A DNA stretch of 36,771 nt from contig NZ_LZKU01000197.1 of the NCBI RefSeq assembly GCF_001672975.1, forward strand, positions 1-36,771, written 5' to 3'. Origin of the DNA: Mycobacterium sp. 1465703.0. Lineage in GTDB: Bacteria; Actinomycetota; Actinomycetes; Mycobacteriales; Mycobacteriaceae. The notes under the pieces were generated by a model. The model made no database searches and was not told the DNA's origin. It worked only from the letters and a program-made list of their open reading frames with translations. Positions 23,717 through 31,599 of the stretch are shown here, piece after piece. Numbering within the stretch: the first letter of the stretch is position 1; every line of letters begins with the position of its first letter. The position numbers and the translations under genes are program-made.

Positions 23717-24034
23717 CTATTGCTGCGGCGGAGGCGGAGGGATTGGCGCCGGCACCGTCCGGCGAGGGCGAGGGCGAATTTGGCCGCAGTTCAAGCCAAT
23801 TATGCAGTCCGAGCCGCTTGCTTGGGGTTGGGCGGCATCGGCACAGCAAACGCCGTCCGGCGATGCGGGCGTTGGGGCCGCAATCGGCGCAGGGGCGGCA
23901 ATCGGCATCGGGGCCGCAATCGGTGCAGGAGCAGCATTGGTGCGCGGCATACCTGCACCGCCGACACCGCCGAGCGCCAGTGCAAGCACGCCAGCACCTA
24001 TGCACGCTGCGGCTCTGCTCGTTCGATTCGCCAT
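23717..24034 (-). CDS. Secreted Pro/Ala-rich small protein
   Basis: 105 residues, starting MANRTSRAAACIGAGVLALA, a signal peptide with likely cleavage near TNAAPAP. The mature N terminus is an Ala-Pro-Ile repeat (APIAAPMPIAAPAPIAAP), encoded by an imperfect 18-bp tandem repeat at about 23880-23940. Then come a Cys-rich motif (GVCCADAA...DCIIGLNCG) with four cysteines and an Arg/Pro tail ending PPPPPQQ. The start is supported by AGGAACGGTG upstream. I do not recognise a function; it is likely an exported wall-associated peptide. It sits next to another secreted protein on the same strand. Confidence 0.75.
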   Translation of the reverse strand: MANRTSRAAACIGAGVLALALGGVGGAGMPRTNAAPAPIAAPMPIAAPAPIAAPTPASPDGVCCADAAQPQASGSDCIIGLNCGQIRPRPRRTVPAPIPPPPPQQ

Positions 24035-24160
24035 GGCACCGTTCCTATTTTTCCCGGCTGAATGTAGAGAGCCAGAGCGCGGCGTTATGCCGCGGTGGCG
24101 CATCCTGGGTAGCTCTTTCCGGCCCGACATTCGACCACCTCCACAGTCCCGCGAACTCGA

Positions 24161-24721
24161 TCAGCGAACGCCCTCGGCCTGCCACCAGTCGTACAGGGCG
24201 GCTTGGGTACTCTCCGGGGCGATGCCCTGCTCAGCAACGGCTAGCATCCGCGAGGGGATGTCTGTCCAGACCAGATAGACGCCGTCATCTGGGCCAGCGC
24301 TGACGAACACCACCGACCCGTAGTGGCCGCCGCGATCCCATTGGGTCGGACCCTTGGTGCCATCCGGGAACGGTTGCGCCGGAGTCTGCGGGTCCTCCGC
24401 GAGGCTGCGCTGGAAGTCGGCATTCAGATCGTCGGCGTTGGCGTACAGCAGGTAATCCGCGTTCCAGGGGCCGCCGGGATCGTGACAGTAGTTGTCGCAG
24501 TTGACCGCGGCCACAGCCAGGGCTGAGTGCGCGCCTGCGGGATGGCAGTCGGCTGGGGTGTAGCCGCCCGAGAGGTGGCTCATCAGCGTTTGCACGTCTG
24601 CCGGATTGTTGGCGGGAGTGGCGGGATCTGCCGTGGCCGTCGTGGCTAACCCAGTGGCGGTCAGACCGGTCAAGGCGGTAACCACGCCCGCGTGGGCCAG
24701 TCGGGAACGCAGGCGGGCCAT
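24161..24721 (-). CDS. Secreted protein of unknown function, 186 residues
   Basis: Starts MARLRSRLAHAGVVTALTGL with a cleavage site at about TATA/DPATP. The ATG at 24721 has a near-perfect ribosome site (AAAGGAGGCACC). The mature protein has three cysteines in DCHPAG, NCDNYC and an aromatic-rich C-terminal part (YGSVVFVSAGPDDGVYLVWTD). I do not recognise the family. No catalytic signature is apparent. The small Pro-rich exported protein lies 126 nt downstream, so the two could be co-expressed. Confidence 0.8.
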   Translation of the reverse strand: MARLRSRLAHAGVVTALTGLTATGLATTATADPATPANNPADVQTLMSHLSGGYTPADCHPAGAHSALAVAAVNCDNYCHDPGGPWNADYLLYANADDLNADFQRSLAEDPQTPAQPFPDGTKGPTQWDRGGHYGSVVFVSAGPDDGVYLVWTDIPSRMLAVAEQGIAPESTQAALYDWWQAEGVR

Positions 24722-24781
24722 GGTGCCTCCTTTGCTGGGCAAAGAGCTACGGCGGTGAGTTTAACTCTTAGTCACGCGCGC

Positions 24782-24801
24782 CGCGCTTTAAGAAAGCAGC
24801 G
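24782..24801 (-). terminator. Possible terminator behind the DoxX gene
   Basis: CGCGCTTT-AAG-AAAGC-(A)-GCG forms an eight-base-pair stem with one bulged A and a 3-nt loop. It lies 46-65 nt beyond the DoxX stop. No T-run. Confidence 0.35.
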
Positions 24802-24846
24802 CAGCGCGTCGCCGCGGCTGTCGACGGCAACGGCGATGACCCCCGA

Positions 24847-25368
24847 TTAACCGGCTTGCTTGGCCGGCGGCCGGTAGAAGATGGCCAATTGGCCGATCGC
24901 CCCGGCCAGGCCAAGCCCCGCTGAGATCACCAGGCCCTGCCAGCCGTCCATCCAGTTCTTGCCGAAGATCACCCAGTCCAGGCTGTACTTGCCGGCACCC
25001 AGCGTGGCGACCGCGACGGCGCTGACCGCCAGCACCAGGTTGTATTCCCAGCCTTCTTTGACGATGAAGAAGCCGTTGGCGCGATGCACCGTCCAGGCCG
25101 CGACCAGCATCAGTGAGACGAAGCCCGCCGCCGGGATCGGCGTCAGCAATCCGACGGCCAGACCCAAACCGGCGGCCATTTCCGTGGTCGCCGCCACGGT
25201 GGCGTGGAACTTACCGGGCTTCATGCCGATGCTTTCGAACCACCGCGCGGTGCCCGGGATGCGGCCACCGCCGAAGAACTTGTTGTAGCCATGCGCGGCC
25301 AACGTCACGCCCAACACCAGCCGCAGGATCAGCAACCCGACGTCGTGAAACGTGTCATAGGGAGTCAT
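24847..25368 (-). CDS. DoxX-family membrane protein
   Basis: 173 residues with four membrane segments: LLILRLVLGVTLAAHG, TTEMAAGLGLAVGLLTP, AGFVSLMLVAAWTVH and LVLAVSAVAVATLGAG/ISAGLGLAGAIGQL. It contains the DoxX hallmark HGYNKFFGGGRIPGTARWF. DoxX proteins are often linked to quinone or thiosulfate redox and, in M. tuberculosis, to a membrane oxidoreductase complex with SodA/SseA; those partners are not here. TAGGTT lies about 7 nt before the ATG (minus strand), suggesting leaderless transcription. Confidence 0.9.
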   Translation of the reverse strand: MTPYDTFHDVGLLILRLVLGVTLAAHGYNKFFGGGRIPGTARWFESIGMKPGKFHATVAATTEMAAGLGLAVGLLTPIPAAGFVSLMLVAAWTVHRANGFFIVKEGWEYNLVLAVSAVAVATLGAGKYSLDWVIFGKNWMDGWQGLVISAGLGLAGAIGQLAIFYRPPAKQAG

Positions 25369-25406
25369 ATCTGTAAACCTAGATCATGGCCCCGGTGGCA
25401 CGACAG

Positions 25407-25443
25407 CAGCGGCCGAACAGCGGCCGAACAGCGGCCGAACAGC
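25407..25443. repeat. 11-bp tandem repeat, 3.4 copies
   Basis: CAGCGGCCGAA is repeated three times exactly (25407-25439) and followed by a partial CAGC. The unit is not a multiple of three. It lies in the 240-nt gap between the DoxX start and the ppdK start and could vary in copy number between strains. The rest of this gap (25444-25608) shows no convincing gene. Confidence 0.85.
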
Positions 25444-25608
25444 TACGTCGCCTAATCGCCTGGTCCGTGTGGGAACATAGCGGGCGTTCCGACGTTGGCC
25501 CGATGAGTAGCGACACCATAAAGGGGGTGCACCACGGCTCGTACCGCACGAGGCGGCGCCCACCAGAGCGCATCAAGCGCGCCGAAGGCCCCGCCTATCG
25601 AGCACTCC

Positions 25609-27189
25609 GTGGTGTTGCTGGACGGCAGATCGAGCCACCCGCGGGAACTGCTGGGCAACAAGGGTCACGGCGTCGAGGTGATGCGCCGGTCTGACCTGCC
25701 GGTGCCGCCGGCCTTCTGCATCACCACCGCGGTGGGCCTGCGGTACCTCGCCGATCCCACCGCGACGATGAACGCGATATGGGACGACGTACTCGACCGG
25801 ATGCGCTGGCTGGAGGCACAGACTTCGCGCACATTCGGGCACGGCCCGCATCCGCTATTGGTCAGCGTGCGTTCCGGAGCCACCCAGTCCATGCCCGGGA
25901 TGATGGACACCATCCTCGACCTCGGCATCAACGATGCCGTCGAGGAGGCGCTGGCGGCGACCGGCGGCCAAGCTTTCGCCCGCGACACTCGGCGGCGTTT
26001 CTCGGACATGTATCGGCGCATCGTGGGCGTCGGCGAACTTCGGGCGGTGCCGTCCGACCCGTACGCACAGTTGCGGGCCGGCATCCAGGCGGTGTTCGCC
26101 TCGTGGAATTCACCCCGCGCGGTTGCCTATCGCGCTCACTACGGAATTGACGATCAGCACGGCACCGCCGTGGTTGTGCAGGCGATGGTGTTCGGCAACC
26201 ATGGCACTAATTCCGGTGCCGGAGCATTCTTTTCCCGCAATCCGATAACCGGTGACAACGAACCGTTCGGCGAATGGCTGCCCGGCGGCCAAGGCGACGA
26301 CGTGGTATCGGGTTCGGTCGACGTCGAACCGATCACCGCGCTGCGTGACGAGCAGCCCGCCGTCTACGACGAGCTGATTACCGCCGCCCGCAACCTGGAG
26401 CGGCTCGACTCCGACATACAGGAAATCGAGTTCACCGTCGAGGACGGCAAGCTGTGGTTGTTGCAGACTCGGTCCGCGGAGCGCTCGGCGCAGGCGGCGG
26501 TGCGCTTGGCGCTGCAGCTCCGGCACGAGGGGCTTATCGATGATGCGGAAGTTCTGCGGCGGGTGACGCCGGCGCACGTCCAGACCCTGCTGCGACCCGC
26601 GTTGCAGCCGGAAATACGTTTGGCGGCACCGCTTTTGGCGAAAGGTCTGCCGGCCTGCCCGGGTGTGGCGTCGGGAACGGCGTACACCGACGTCGACGAG
26701 GCACTGCGCGCCGCCGAGCGCGGCGAGCGGGTGATCCTGGTGCGTGATCACACCCGGCCCGAAGACGTGTCAGGCATGCTGGCCGCGCAGGGCATCGTCA
26801 CCGAGGTCGGCGGTGCCTCCAGCCATGCGGCCGTGGTCAGCCGCGAACTGGGACGGGTGGCCGTGGTGGGCTGCGGTCAGGGCGTCGTGGCGTCGCTGGC
26901 CGGCAAGCGCATCACCGTGGACGGCGCCGAAGGCGAAGTGCGCGAAGGTGATTTGAGGTTGTCCGCGTGGTCGGAAGACGACACGCCGGAGCTTCGCGAA
27001 CTCGCCGAGATCGCACGGCGGGTCAGCCCACTGCGTGCTCACGCCGCAGGCGACCACGTCCGGCTGGACGACACCTCCGAGGCCGCGGTGCGCGCCGCCC
27101 TGGACAGCGGCAACAGCGACGTGGTGTCGGCCACGCCGTTGATCGTGATGCTGACCGCGCTACGGCTGGCGTCGGAGTGTGGGTTGTGA
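25609..27189 (+). CDS. ppdK: Short pyruvate, phosphate dikinase (ATP-grasp + phosphohistidine domains only)
   Basis: 526 residues, against about 870 for full PPDK. The N-terminal ATP-binding domain has LLGNKGHGVEVMRR, VPPAFCITT, VSVRSGATQSMPGMMDT and DIQEIEFTVEDGKLWLLQTR. The swivelling domain has GGASSHAAVVSRELG with the catalytic His. The C-terminal PEP/pyruvate TIM barrel is absent, so it cannot complete the classical pyruvate-to-PEP reaction alone. M. tuberculosis Rv1127c is, as I recall, also short. The GTG at 25609 is the only in-frame start; upstream in-frame codons (from 25522) look coding-like but have no start, so the true N terminus or a small frameshift there is uncertain. The end overlaps the next gene as GTGA. 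Confidence 0.88.
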   Translation: MVLLDGRSSHPRELLGNKGHGVEVMRRSDLPVPPAFCITTAVGLRYLADPTATMNAIWDDVLDRMRWLEAQTSRTFGHGPHPLLVSVRSGATQSMPGMMDTILDLGINDAVEEALAATGGQAFARDTRRRFSDMYRRIVGVGELRAVPSDPYAQLRAGIQAVFASWNSPRAVAYRAHYGIDDQHGTAVVVQAMVFGNHGTNSGAGAFFSRNPITGDNEPFGEWLPGGQGDDVVSGSVDVEPITALRDEQPAVYDELITAARNLERLDSDIQEIEFTVEDGKLWLLQTRSAERSAQAAVRLALQLRHEGLIDDAEVLRRVTPAHVQTLLRPALQPEIRLAAPLLAKGLPACPGVASGTAYTDVDEALRAAERGERVILVRDHTRPEDVSGMLAAQGIVTEVGGASSHAAVVSRELGRVAVVGCGQGVVASLAGKRITVDGAEGEVREGDLRLSAWSEDDTPELRELAEIARRVSPLRAHAAGDHVRLDDTSEAAVRAALDSGNSDVVSATPLIVMLTALRLASECGL

Positions 27190-27800
27190 CCGAATTGGCG
27201 GTGCTACAAGGGGTTCGGCTCAAGGGCAGGGTGAACCGCGCGGACCTGGCCGCGACGCTGGGAGAAGACCCCGACGCTGTCGCCATCCTTGTCGAGCGGC
27301 TGACCGCGGCGGGCCTGCTGGCCGAGGGCGCGACGTTGCAGATCACCCGCAGCGGCAGCGACCGGCTCGCGACGTTGCTCGCCGAGGAGCGCGCGGGCAT
27401 CGATCCGGCCGCAATGGCCGGCGCGTACGACGACTTTCGCGCCGTCAACGCCGACTTCAAACGCCTGGTGACGGATTGGCAGCTCAAGGGCGGCCCGGAG
27501 GGATCGCCCAACACGCACGACGACGCCGAATACGACGCCGCCGTGTTGGCCCGCCTCGATGACGTGCACGCACGAGTGATACCGATCATCCGAAGCGCCG
27601 CGGCGCAGCTGCCGAGGCTGAATGCCTACGCGACGAAACTGGCTGCGGCACTGGACAAAGTGAAGGCGGGCGAGACCGCGTGGCTGACCCGGCCGCTGAT
27701 CGACTCCTACCACACGGTTTGGTTCGAGCTGCATGAAGAGCTGATCGTCGTCGTCGGTCTGACCCGCGAAGAGGCGGCCCGAGCCGGCGACGCGCAGTAG
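27186..27800 (+). CDS. Winged-helix/helical protein coupled to ppdK (Rv1126c-like)
   Basis: 204 residues starting at the GTG that overlaps the ppdK stop (GTGA, 27186-27189). The first 65 residues look like a winged helix (RVNRADLAATLGEDPDAVAILVERLTAAGLL, then LQITRSGSDRLATLLAEER). The rest is a helical domain rich in charged residues (DLRAV-type, LPRLNAYATKLAAALDKV) ending TREEAARAGDAQ. Strict linkage to the short PPDK suggests it is a functional partner or regulator of it. It could be a DNA-binding protein, but a protein-protein role is equally possible. It converges on the WS/DGAT-like gene with no spacer (TAGCTA). Confidence 0.75.
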   Translation: MTELAVLQGVRLKGRVNRADLAATLGEDPDAVAILVERLTAAGLLAEGATLQITRSGSDRLATLLAEERAGIDPAAMAGAYDDFRAVNADFKRLVTDWQLKGGPEGSPNTHDDAEYDAAVLARLDDVHARVIPIIRSAAAQLPRLNAYATKLAAALDKVKAGETAWLTRPLIDSYHTVWFELHEELIVVVGLTREEAARAGDAQ

Positions 27801-29051
27801 CTAGAGCGCCGCGTCGAGCAGCCCCAGGTAGGCGTCGACGTCGGGCACCGCTGAGGCTGCCGCGTGCACGCTGATCGCGATGGTGTCGCCGATGCCGTGC
27901 ACGCCGTGCGTCAGCCCCATCATCGGCGACAGCGCCGGGTATCCCGACGTCAGCACTACCCGGGCACCGCCAAAGCTCAGATCGGCCGCTCCGCGGTTGA
28001 CGCTGGACACCACGGTGTTACCGGACACTTGCGTCGCTCGCTGTTCGGCATCGAATTGCGCTATGCCCCAACGCAGCAGCCCGGCCGGCACCGCCGCGAA
28101 CGCCCGGTCGGCAGCCCGGGTGGCCGGGTGGTCGAAGCGGCGCCGCCCGTTGGCCAGGTCGGCCGCGATCCGCTTGGCGCGAGCATCGGGTTCCAGCTTG
28201 GGGTAGAGCCCCACCACGATGTTGCCGAAATGGTTGTGCGCTTGCGGTCTACCGGGTTTGGCCATCGGGACTTCGGCGCCCAACGAATCAGATTGCTCAC
28301 CGAGCAGATTGAACAGGGCCCGGGATACCGCACTCAGCGCGGCGACGGTGACCGTGGGACCGGGTATCTGCGAACGATGGCGCACCAAGGTACGTACCGC
28401 GCGAACGCCTTCGGGGCGCGCATTCGTCGGCAGCAATGGCCGTGATCCGGCCCCGGGGCCGAGCTGGCCCGCGTCGATGTCGCGCATCAACTGGCGATGG
28501 GCGCGCGCCGCCTGCGCGGCTCGCCACGGCAGAAAGCCCGGCCGTGCGGGCGGGACCTCGGGCACGGGATCGGCCCGGCCGAACAACCAGGCCGCCATTG
28601 CCGCGGAGCGAGCGCCGTCGGCCAGCGCGTGCGCGACCTGCAAAACCGCGACCGCCCCCGGGCCGCTGACGCCCGGAATACCGTGCACCGGGCTGAACAC
28701 GTGCAGCCGCCAGGCCATCCGGCGAATGTCCAGTTGGTCATCGGCAAGGCCGGCGACACCAGCCAGGACACCGTCCCAGCGGTCGGCGACTTCGTGGCGG
28801 ACCACCTGCTCGGGCGTGACCGCTACCGGCACCCACTGCGGGTAGCGCCACCGACCCCGGTCCAGAACTCGCATCCGCAGCGCCGGGTCGGCGTTGGCCC
28901 GCCGGCAGAGTTCCTCAACGGCACGCGGGTAATCGGCCGGCTCACCGTCGAACGCGTAGAGCAAGAACTCGTCGCTCGGAATCTTGGCCGACATCCAGTA
29001 GAACTGCGCATCGACGGCCGCCATCCGGTGCCCCGACACAATCTGAGCCAT
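27801..29051 (-). CDS. WS/DGAT-like (wax ester/diacylglycerol acyltransferase superfamily) protein, Rv1125-like
   Basis: 416 residues with the two-domain CoA-acyltransferase look: VAHALADGARSAAMAAWLFG in the position of the HHxxxDG active site, and a C-terminal HNHFGNIVVGLYP and VVSSVNRGAADLSFGGA as in DUF1298. The first His of HHxxxDG is Ala while the second, catalytic His and the DG are kept. It might transfer fatty acyl groups to an alcohol or glycerolipid, but a divergent substrate is possible. It lies 4 nt after the ephC-like gene and is probably co-transcribed with it. Confidence 0.7.
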   Translation of the reverse strand: MAQIVSGHRMAAVDAQFYWMSAKIPSDEFLLYAFDGEPADYPRAVEELCRRANADPALRMRVLDRGRWRYPQWVPVAVTPEQVVRHEVADRWDGVLAGVAGLADDQLDIRRMAWRLHVFSPVHGIPGVSGPGAVAVLQVAHALADGARSAAMAAWLFGRADPVPEVPPARPGFLPWRAAQAARAHRQLMRDIDAGQLGPGAGSRPLLPTNARPEGVRAVRTLVRHRSQIPGPTVTVAALSAVSRALFNLLGEQSDSLGAEVPMAKPGRPQAHNHFGNIVVGLYPKLEPDARAKRIAADLANGRRRFDHPATRAADRAFAAVPAGLLRWGIAQFDAEQRATQVSGNTVVSSVNRGAADLSFGGARVVLTSGYPALSPMMGLTHGVHGIGDTIAISVHAAASAVPDVDAYLGLLDAAL

Positions 29052-29055
29052 GATG

Positions 29056-29964
29056 TCAGCCGGGCGATCCGATGAACCCGAGCACCAGGTCGGCCACTTT
29101 GTCGGGCTGTTCGAGCTGCAGGAAATGGCCCGCGTGTTCGACGATGCCGACCTCGCTGCCCGCGGGCAGCACCTTCTCCGCCCAGCGCGCGAAAGCCGGT
29201 GTCATGCAACCGTCGTCGCGTCCGTGTAGGTACAGGCACGGCAGCACCGGTTCTTCGGTCCACAGCTGGTTCAATACGGCATACTGCGCCAACGGCCGGG
29301 TGTTGCGAATGGTGGCGCGGTACGGTCCCAGCGCCGCACGCCAGCTGTCCGGCGCGCCGATAGCGGCGTCGACATGGCGCAGATCCTCTTCGGCGCGATA
29401 GCCCGGCGACCAACGCCGCCACAACAACGGCAACACCCAGGAAGCCGAACGCTCAGGCAGCCAAGGCAATTGGAAGTACATGATGTACCAGCTGCGCAAC
29501 ACCTGACGCACCAGATAGGCGGCCAGCCGGCACCGTTCGGCCGCGCCACCACCGGGCCGGCGGAACGCCGCCGACGGAGGCACCGACATGATCACCGCCT
29601 TGGCGAATGGACTGTCGGGCATGGCGGCCAGGCCGGTGCCGGCGAGCGCGCCCCAGTCGTGGCCGATGATCACGTCGTCGTCGGTGCCGCCCGCGGCGGA
29701 GCGGACCCGCAGGGCGTCGTCCATCAGCGCGCCCACCTGATAGCTGTTGTCGACCGGGATCGACGAAGGCGCGTACCCGCGCATGAAAGGCGCCACCACC
29801 CGCCATCCCGCATCGGCGAGCCGGGGCGCGATCTTGCGCCAGCCGTAGGGGGTGTCCGGGAAGCCGTGCAGACACAACGCGATGGGACCGTCTTTCGACC
29901 CCCAGGTGAGGGCCTTCAGGTTTCCCGCAGGGCCGGTCACGTCGATCCAACCAGGTTCAGCCAT
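29056..29964 (-). CDS. ephC: Alpha/beta hydrolase, epoxide hydrolase type (EphC-like)
   Basis: 302 residues. The oxyanion motif is HGFPD (33-37) and the nucleophile elbow is GHDWGA with Asp about 103, so the nucleophile is Asp as in epoxide hydrolases and dehalogenases, not Ser. The C-terminal HAGHFLQLEQP carries the catalytic His (about 280). It opens epoxides to diols. The ATG at 29964 has GGGAG at 5 nt; a GTG two codons earlier overlaps that site and is less likely. The symbol rests on position (between Rv1125-like and bpoB-like genes, as in M. tuberculosis) and motif. It leads a two-gene operon with the WS/DGAT-like protein. Confidence 0.8.
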   Translation of the reverse strand: MAEPGWIDVTGPAGNLKALTWGSKDGPIALCLHGFPDTPYGWRKIAPRLADAGWRVVAPFMRGYAPSSIPVDNSYQVGALMDDALRVRSAAGGTDDDVIIGHDWGALAGTGLAAMPDSPFAKAVIMSVPPSAAFRRPGGGAAERCRLAAYLVRQVLRSWYIMYFQLPWLPERSASWVLPLLWRRWSPGYRAEEDLRHVDAAIGAPDSWRAALGPYRATIRNTRPLAQYAVLNQLWTEEPVLPCLYLHGRDDGCMTPAFARWAEKVLPAGSEVGIVEHAGHFLQLEQPDKVADLVLGFIGSPG

Positions 29965-30078
29965 GTTCACTCCCTGCTCAACGCCTCCGCAGGGATCAAC
30001 CTAACCTGTGCGGCCTCACGACGCACCGACCCTAGCCGGCAGAGCACCAAATCATTGCTATACCAGCACTTTTCACCA

Positions 30079-30549
30079 TTACAGCGCGGCGGCTCGATCC
30101 AGCTCGGCAATGATGATCTTGCGCATGCCATACATCGCCTTGGTGGCCGCTGCCGCACGCGCGCGGTCGGGATCGCCGATCAATTCGTAGAGCCGGTCCG
30201 GCACGATTTGCCAGCTCAGCCCGAAACGGTCCTTGAGCCAGCCGCATTGAGACTCCTCGCCACCGTCGGTCAACCGGTCCCAGTAGTAGTCGACCTCGTC
30301 CTGGTCCTTGCAGTGGATGGTGAACGAGACCGCTTCGGTGAACCGGAAGTGCGGACCGCCGTTGATCCCGATGAACCGACTGCCGTCCAGCACGAAGCTG
30401 CCCGACAGGACGGTGCCAGGCTCCCCCGGTCCGGCGTCGGTGGTCCGGTTGAACCCTTCGATGTGGGAGTTGGGGAACACCGAGGTGTAGAACCTGGCTG
30501 CCTCCTCCAGGTTGTCGTCGAACCACAACGACGGGGTGATCGATGGCAT
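30079..30549 (-). CDS. VOC-family (PhnB/glyoxalase-fold) protein
   Basis: 156 residues starting MPSITPSLWFDDNLEEAARF, then YTSVFPNSHIEGFNR and FIGINGGPHFRFTEAVSFTI, with a C-terminal CGWLKDRFGLSWQIVP typical of PhnB/3-demethylubiquinone methyltransferase-like VOC proteins. These bind metal and small molecules; many have no known reaction. AAGGAGG is 10 nt before the ATG. It is not part of the M. tuberculosis Rv1117-Rv1127 order as I recall it, so it may be a lineage-specific insertion. Isolated transcription unit. Confidence 0.88.
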   Translation of the reverse strand: MPSITPSLWFDDNLEEAARFYTSVFPNSHIEGFNRTTDAGPGEPGTVLSGSFVLDGSRFIGINGGPHFRFTEAVSFTIHCKDQDEVDYYWDRLTDGGEESQCGWLKDRFGLSWQIVPDRLYELIGDPDRARAAAATKAMYGMRKIIIAELDRAAAL

Positions 30550-30671
30550 GTTCGCGGCCTCCTTGATGGATCGTTGGTTTCTGCCCTTGATAGACCCCGT
30601 CGCCGACGAAAACTCACCGCGTTGTCCACCCGCCGGACAGTGCTTAACCGGCCTATGTAACGTCAGATCGC

Positions 30672-31535
30672 ATGAATACCGTCAGCAGCAGTCCCGAGAC
30701 GGTGGAGTTTGCCGGTGTCGGCGGGATCACCCTGGTCGCCGATGAGTGGAACCGCGACTCCGGCGGCGCCGGGCGGCCGAGCATCCTGATGCTGCACGGC
30801 GGCGGTCAAAACCGGTTTTCCTGGAAAAACACCGGTCAAACACTGGCCGATGAGGGTCTGCACGTCGTGGCGCTGGATTCGCGGGGACACGGCGACAGCG
30901 CACGCTCCCCCGACGCCGACTACGAGATCGAAACGCTGACCGCCGACGTCATGCGGGTGCTGGACGCGATCGGCCGGCCGGTGACCATCATTGGGGCCAG
31001 CATGGGAGGGCTGACCGGCATCCTCGCCGCTCACCGGGCCGGCCCCGCCAAAGTGACCCGGTTGGTGCTCGTCGACGTCGTCCCCCGATTCGAAAAGGGC
31101 GGCAGCGCCCGTATCCGCGACTTCATGTTCAGCGGCCTCGACGGCTTCGACTCGCTGGAGCAGGCCGCCGACGCCGTTGCCGCCTACCTGCCCTACCGGA
31201 GCAAGCCGCGCAGTCCCGAGGGGCTGAAGAAGAATCTGCGCCTGCGCGATGGCCGCTGGTACTGGCACTGGGATCCGGCGTTCATGACCAAGCCCGGCGA
31301 CGATCCCGAACTGCGCACCGAGAGCTTCGAGCAGGCCGCCAAGAACCTGAGAATCCCGGTCTTGCTGATTCGCGGCAAGCTGTCCGACGTGGTCAGCCCC
31401 GAAGGCGTTCGGCACTTCCTGGCCACCGTGCCGCGTGCCGAGTTCGTCGAGCTGTCCAACGCGGGGCACACCGCTGCCGGCGACGACAACGACGCGTTCA
31501 GCGACGCGGTGGTGGCGTTCGTCAATCGCCGCTAG
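30672..31535 (+). CDS. bpoB: Alpha/beta hydrolase (non-haem peroxidase-like, BpoB-type)
   Basis: 287 residues. The oxyanion motif is LHGGGQNRFSW. ALDSRGHGDS is followed by the nucleophile elbow GASMGG (Ser110), the acid is likely in RGKLSDVVSP, and the His is in LSNAGHTAAGDD. The family includes esterases, lipases and the so-called bromoperoxidases. The symbol comes from synteny with M. tuberculosis bpoB beside ephC and gnd2 and is otherwise unproven. Its stop lies in a 20-bp segment that is repeated at the stop of the convergent gnd gene. Confidence 0.75.
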   Translation: MNTVSSSPETVEFAGVGGITLVADEWNRDSGGAGRPSILMLHGGGQNRFSWKNTGQTLADEGLHVVALDSRGHGDSARSPDADYEIETLTADVMRVLDAIGRPVTIIGASMGGLTGILAAHRAGPAKVTRLVLVDVVPRFEKGGSARIRDFMFSGLDGFDSLEQAADAVAAYLPYRSKPRSPEGLKKNLRLRDGRWYWHWDPAFMTKPGDDPELRTESFEQAAKNLRIPVLLIRGKLSDVVSPEGVRHFLATVPRAEFVELSNAGHTAAGDDNDAFSDAVVAFVNRR

Positions 31536-31599
31536 TTCGCCGGCGGCGACCCCCTTCGCCCGGCTGCGCCGCGCTCGCGATCGCCGCTAGTTCGCCGGC
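31525..31599. repeat. 20-bp direct repeats at the convergent bpoB/gnd stops
   Basis: ATCGCCGCTAGTTCGCCGGC occurs at 31525-31544 and again at 31580-31599, separated by 35 bp. The first copy holds the stop of the plus-strand hydrolase; the second holds the stop of the minus-strand gnd. Each contains CTAG, which reads as TAG on both strands. Confidence 0.9.

Noticed and set aside
25407..25443. CRISPR-like array
   Set aside because: The repeat is only 11 bp and contiguous, with no spacers and no cas genes in the window.
25386..25694. 102-codon plus-strand ORF before ppdK
   Set aside because: It runs through the 11-bp tandem repeats and into ppdK in another frame. Arg-rich translation with no motif.
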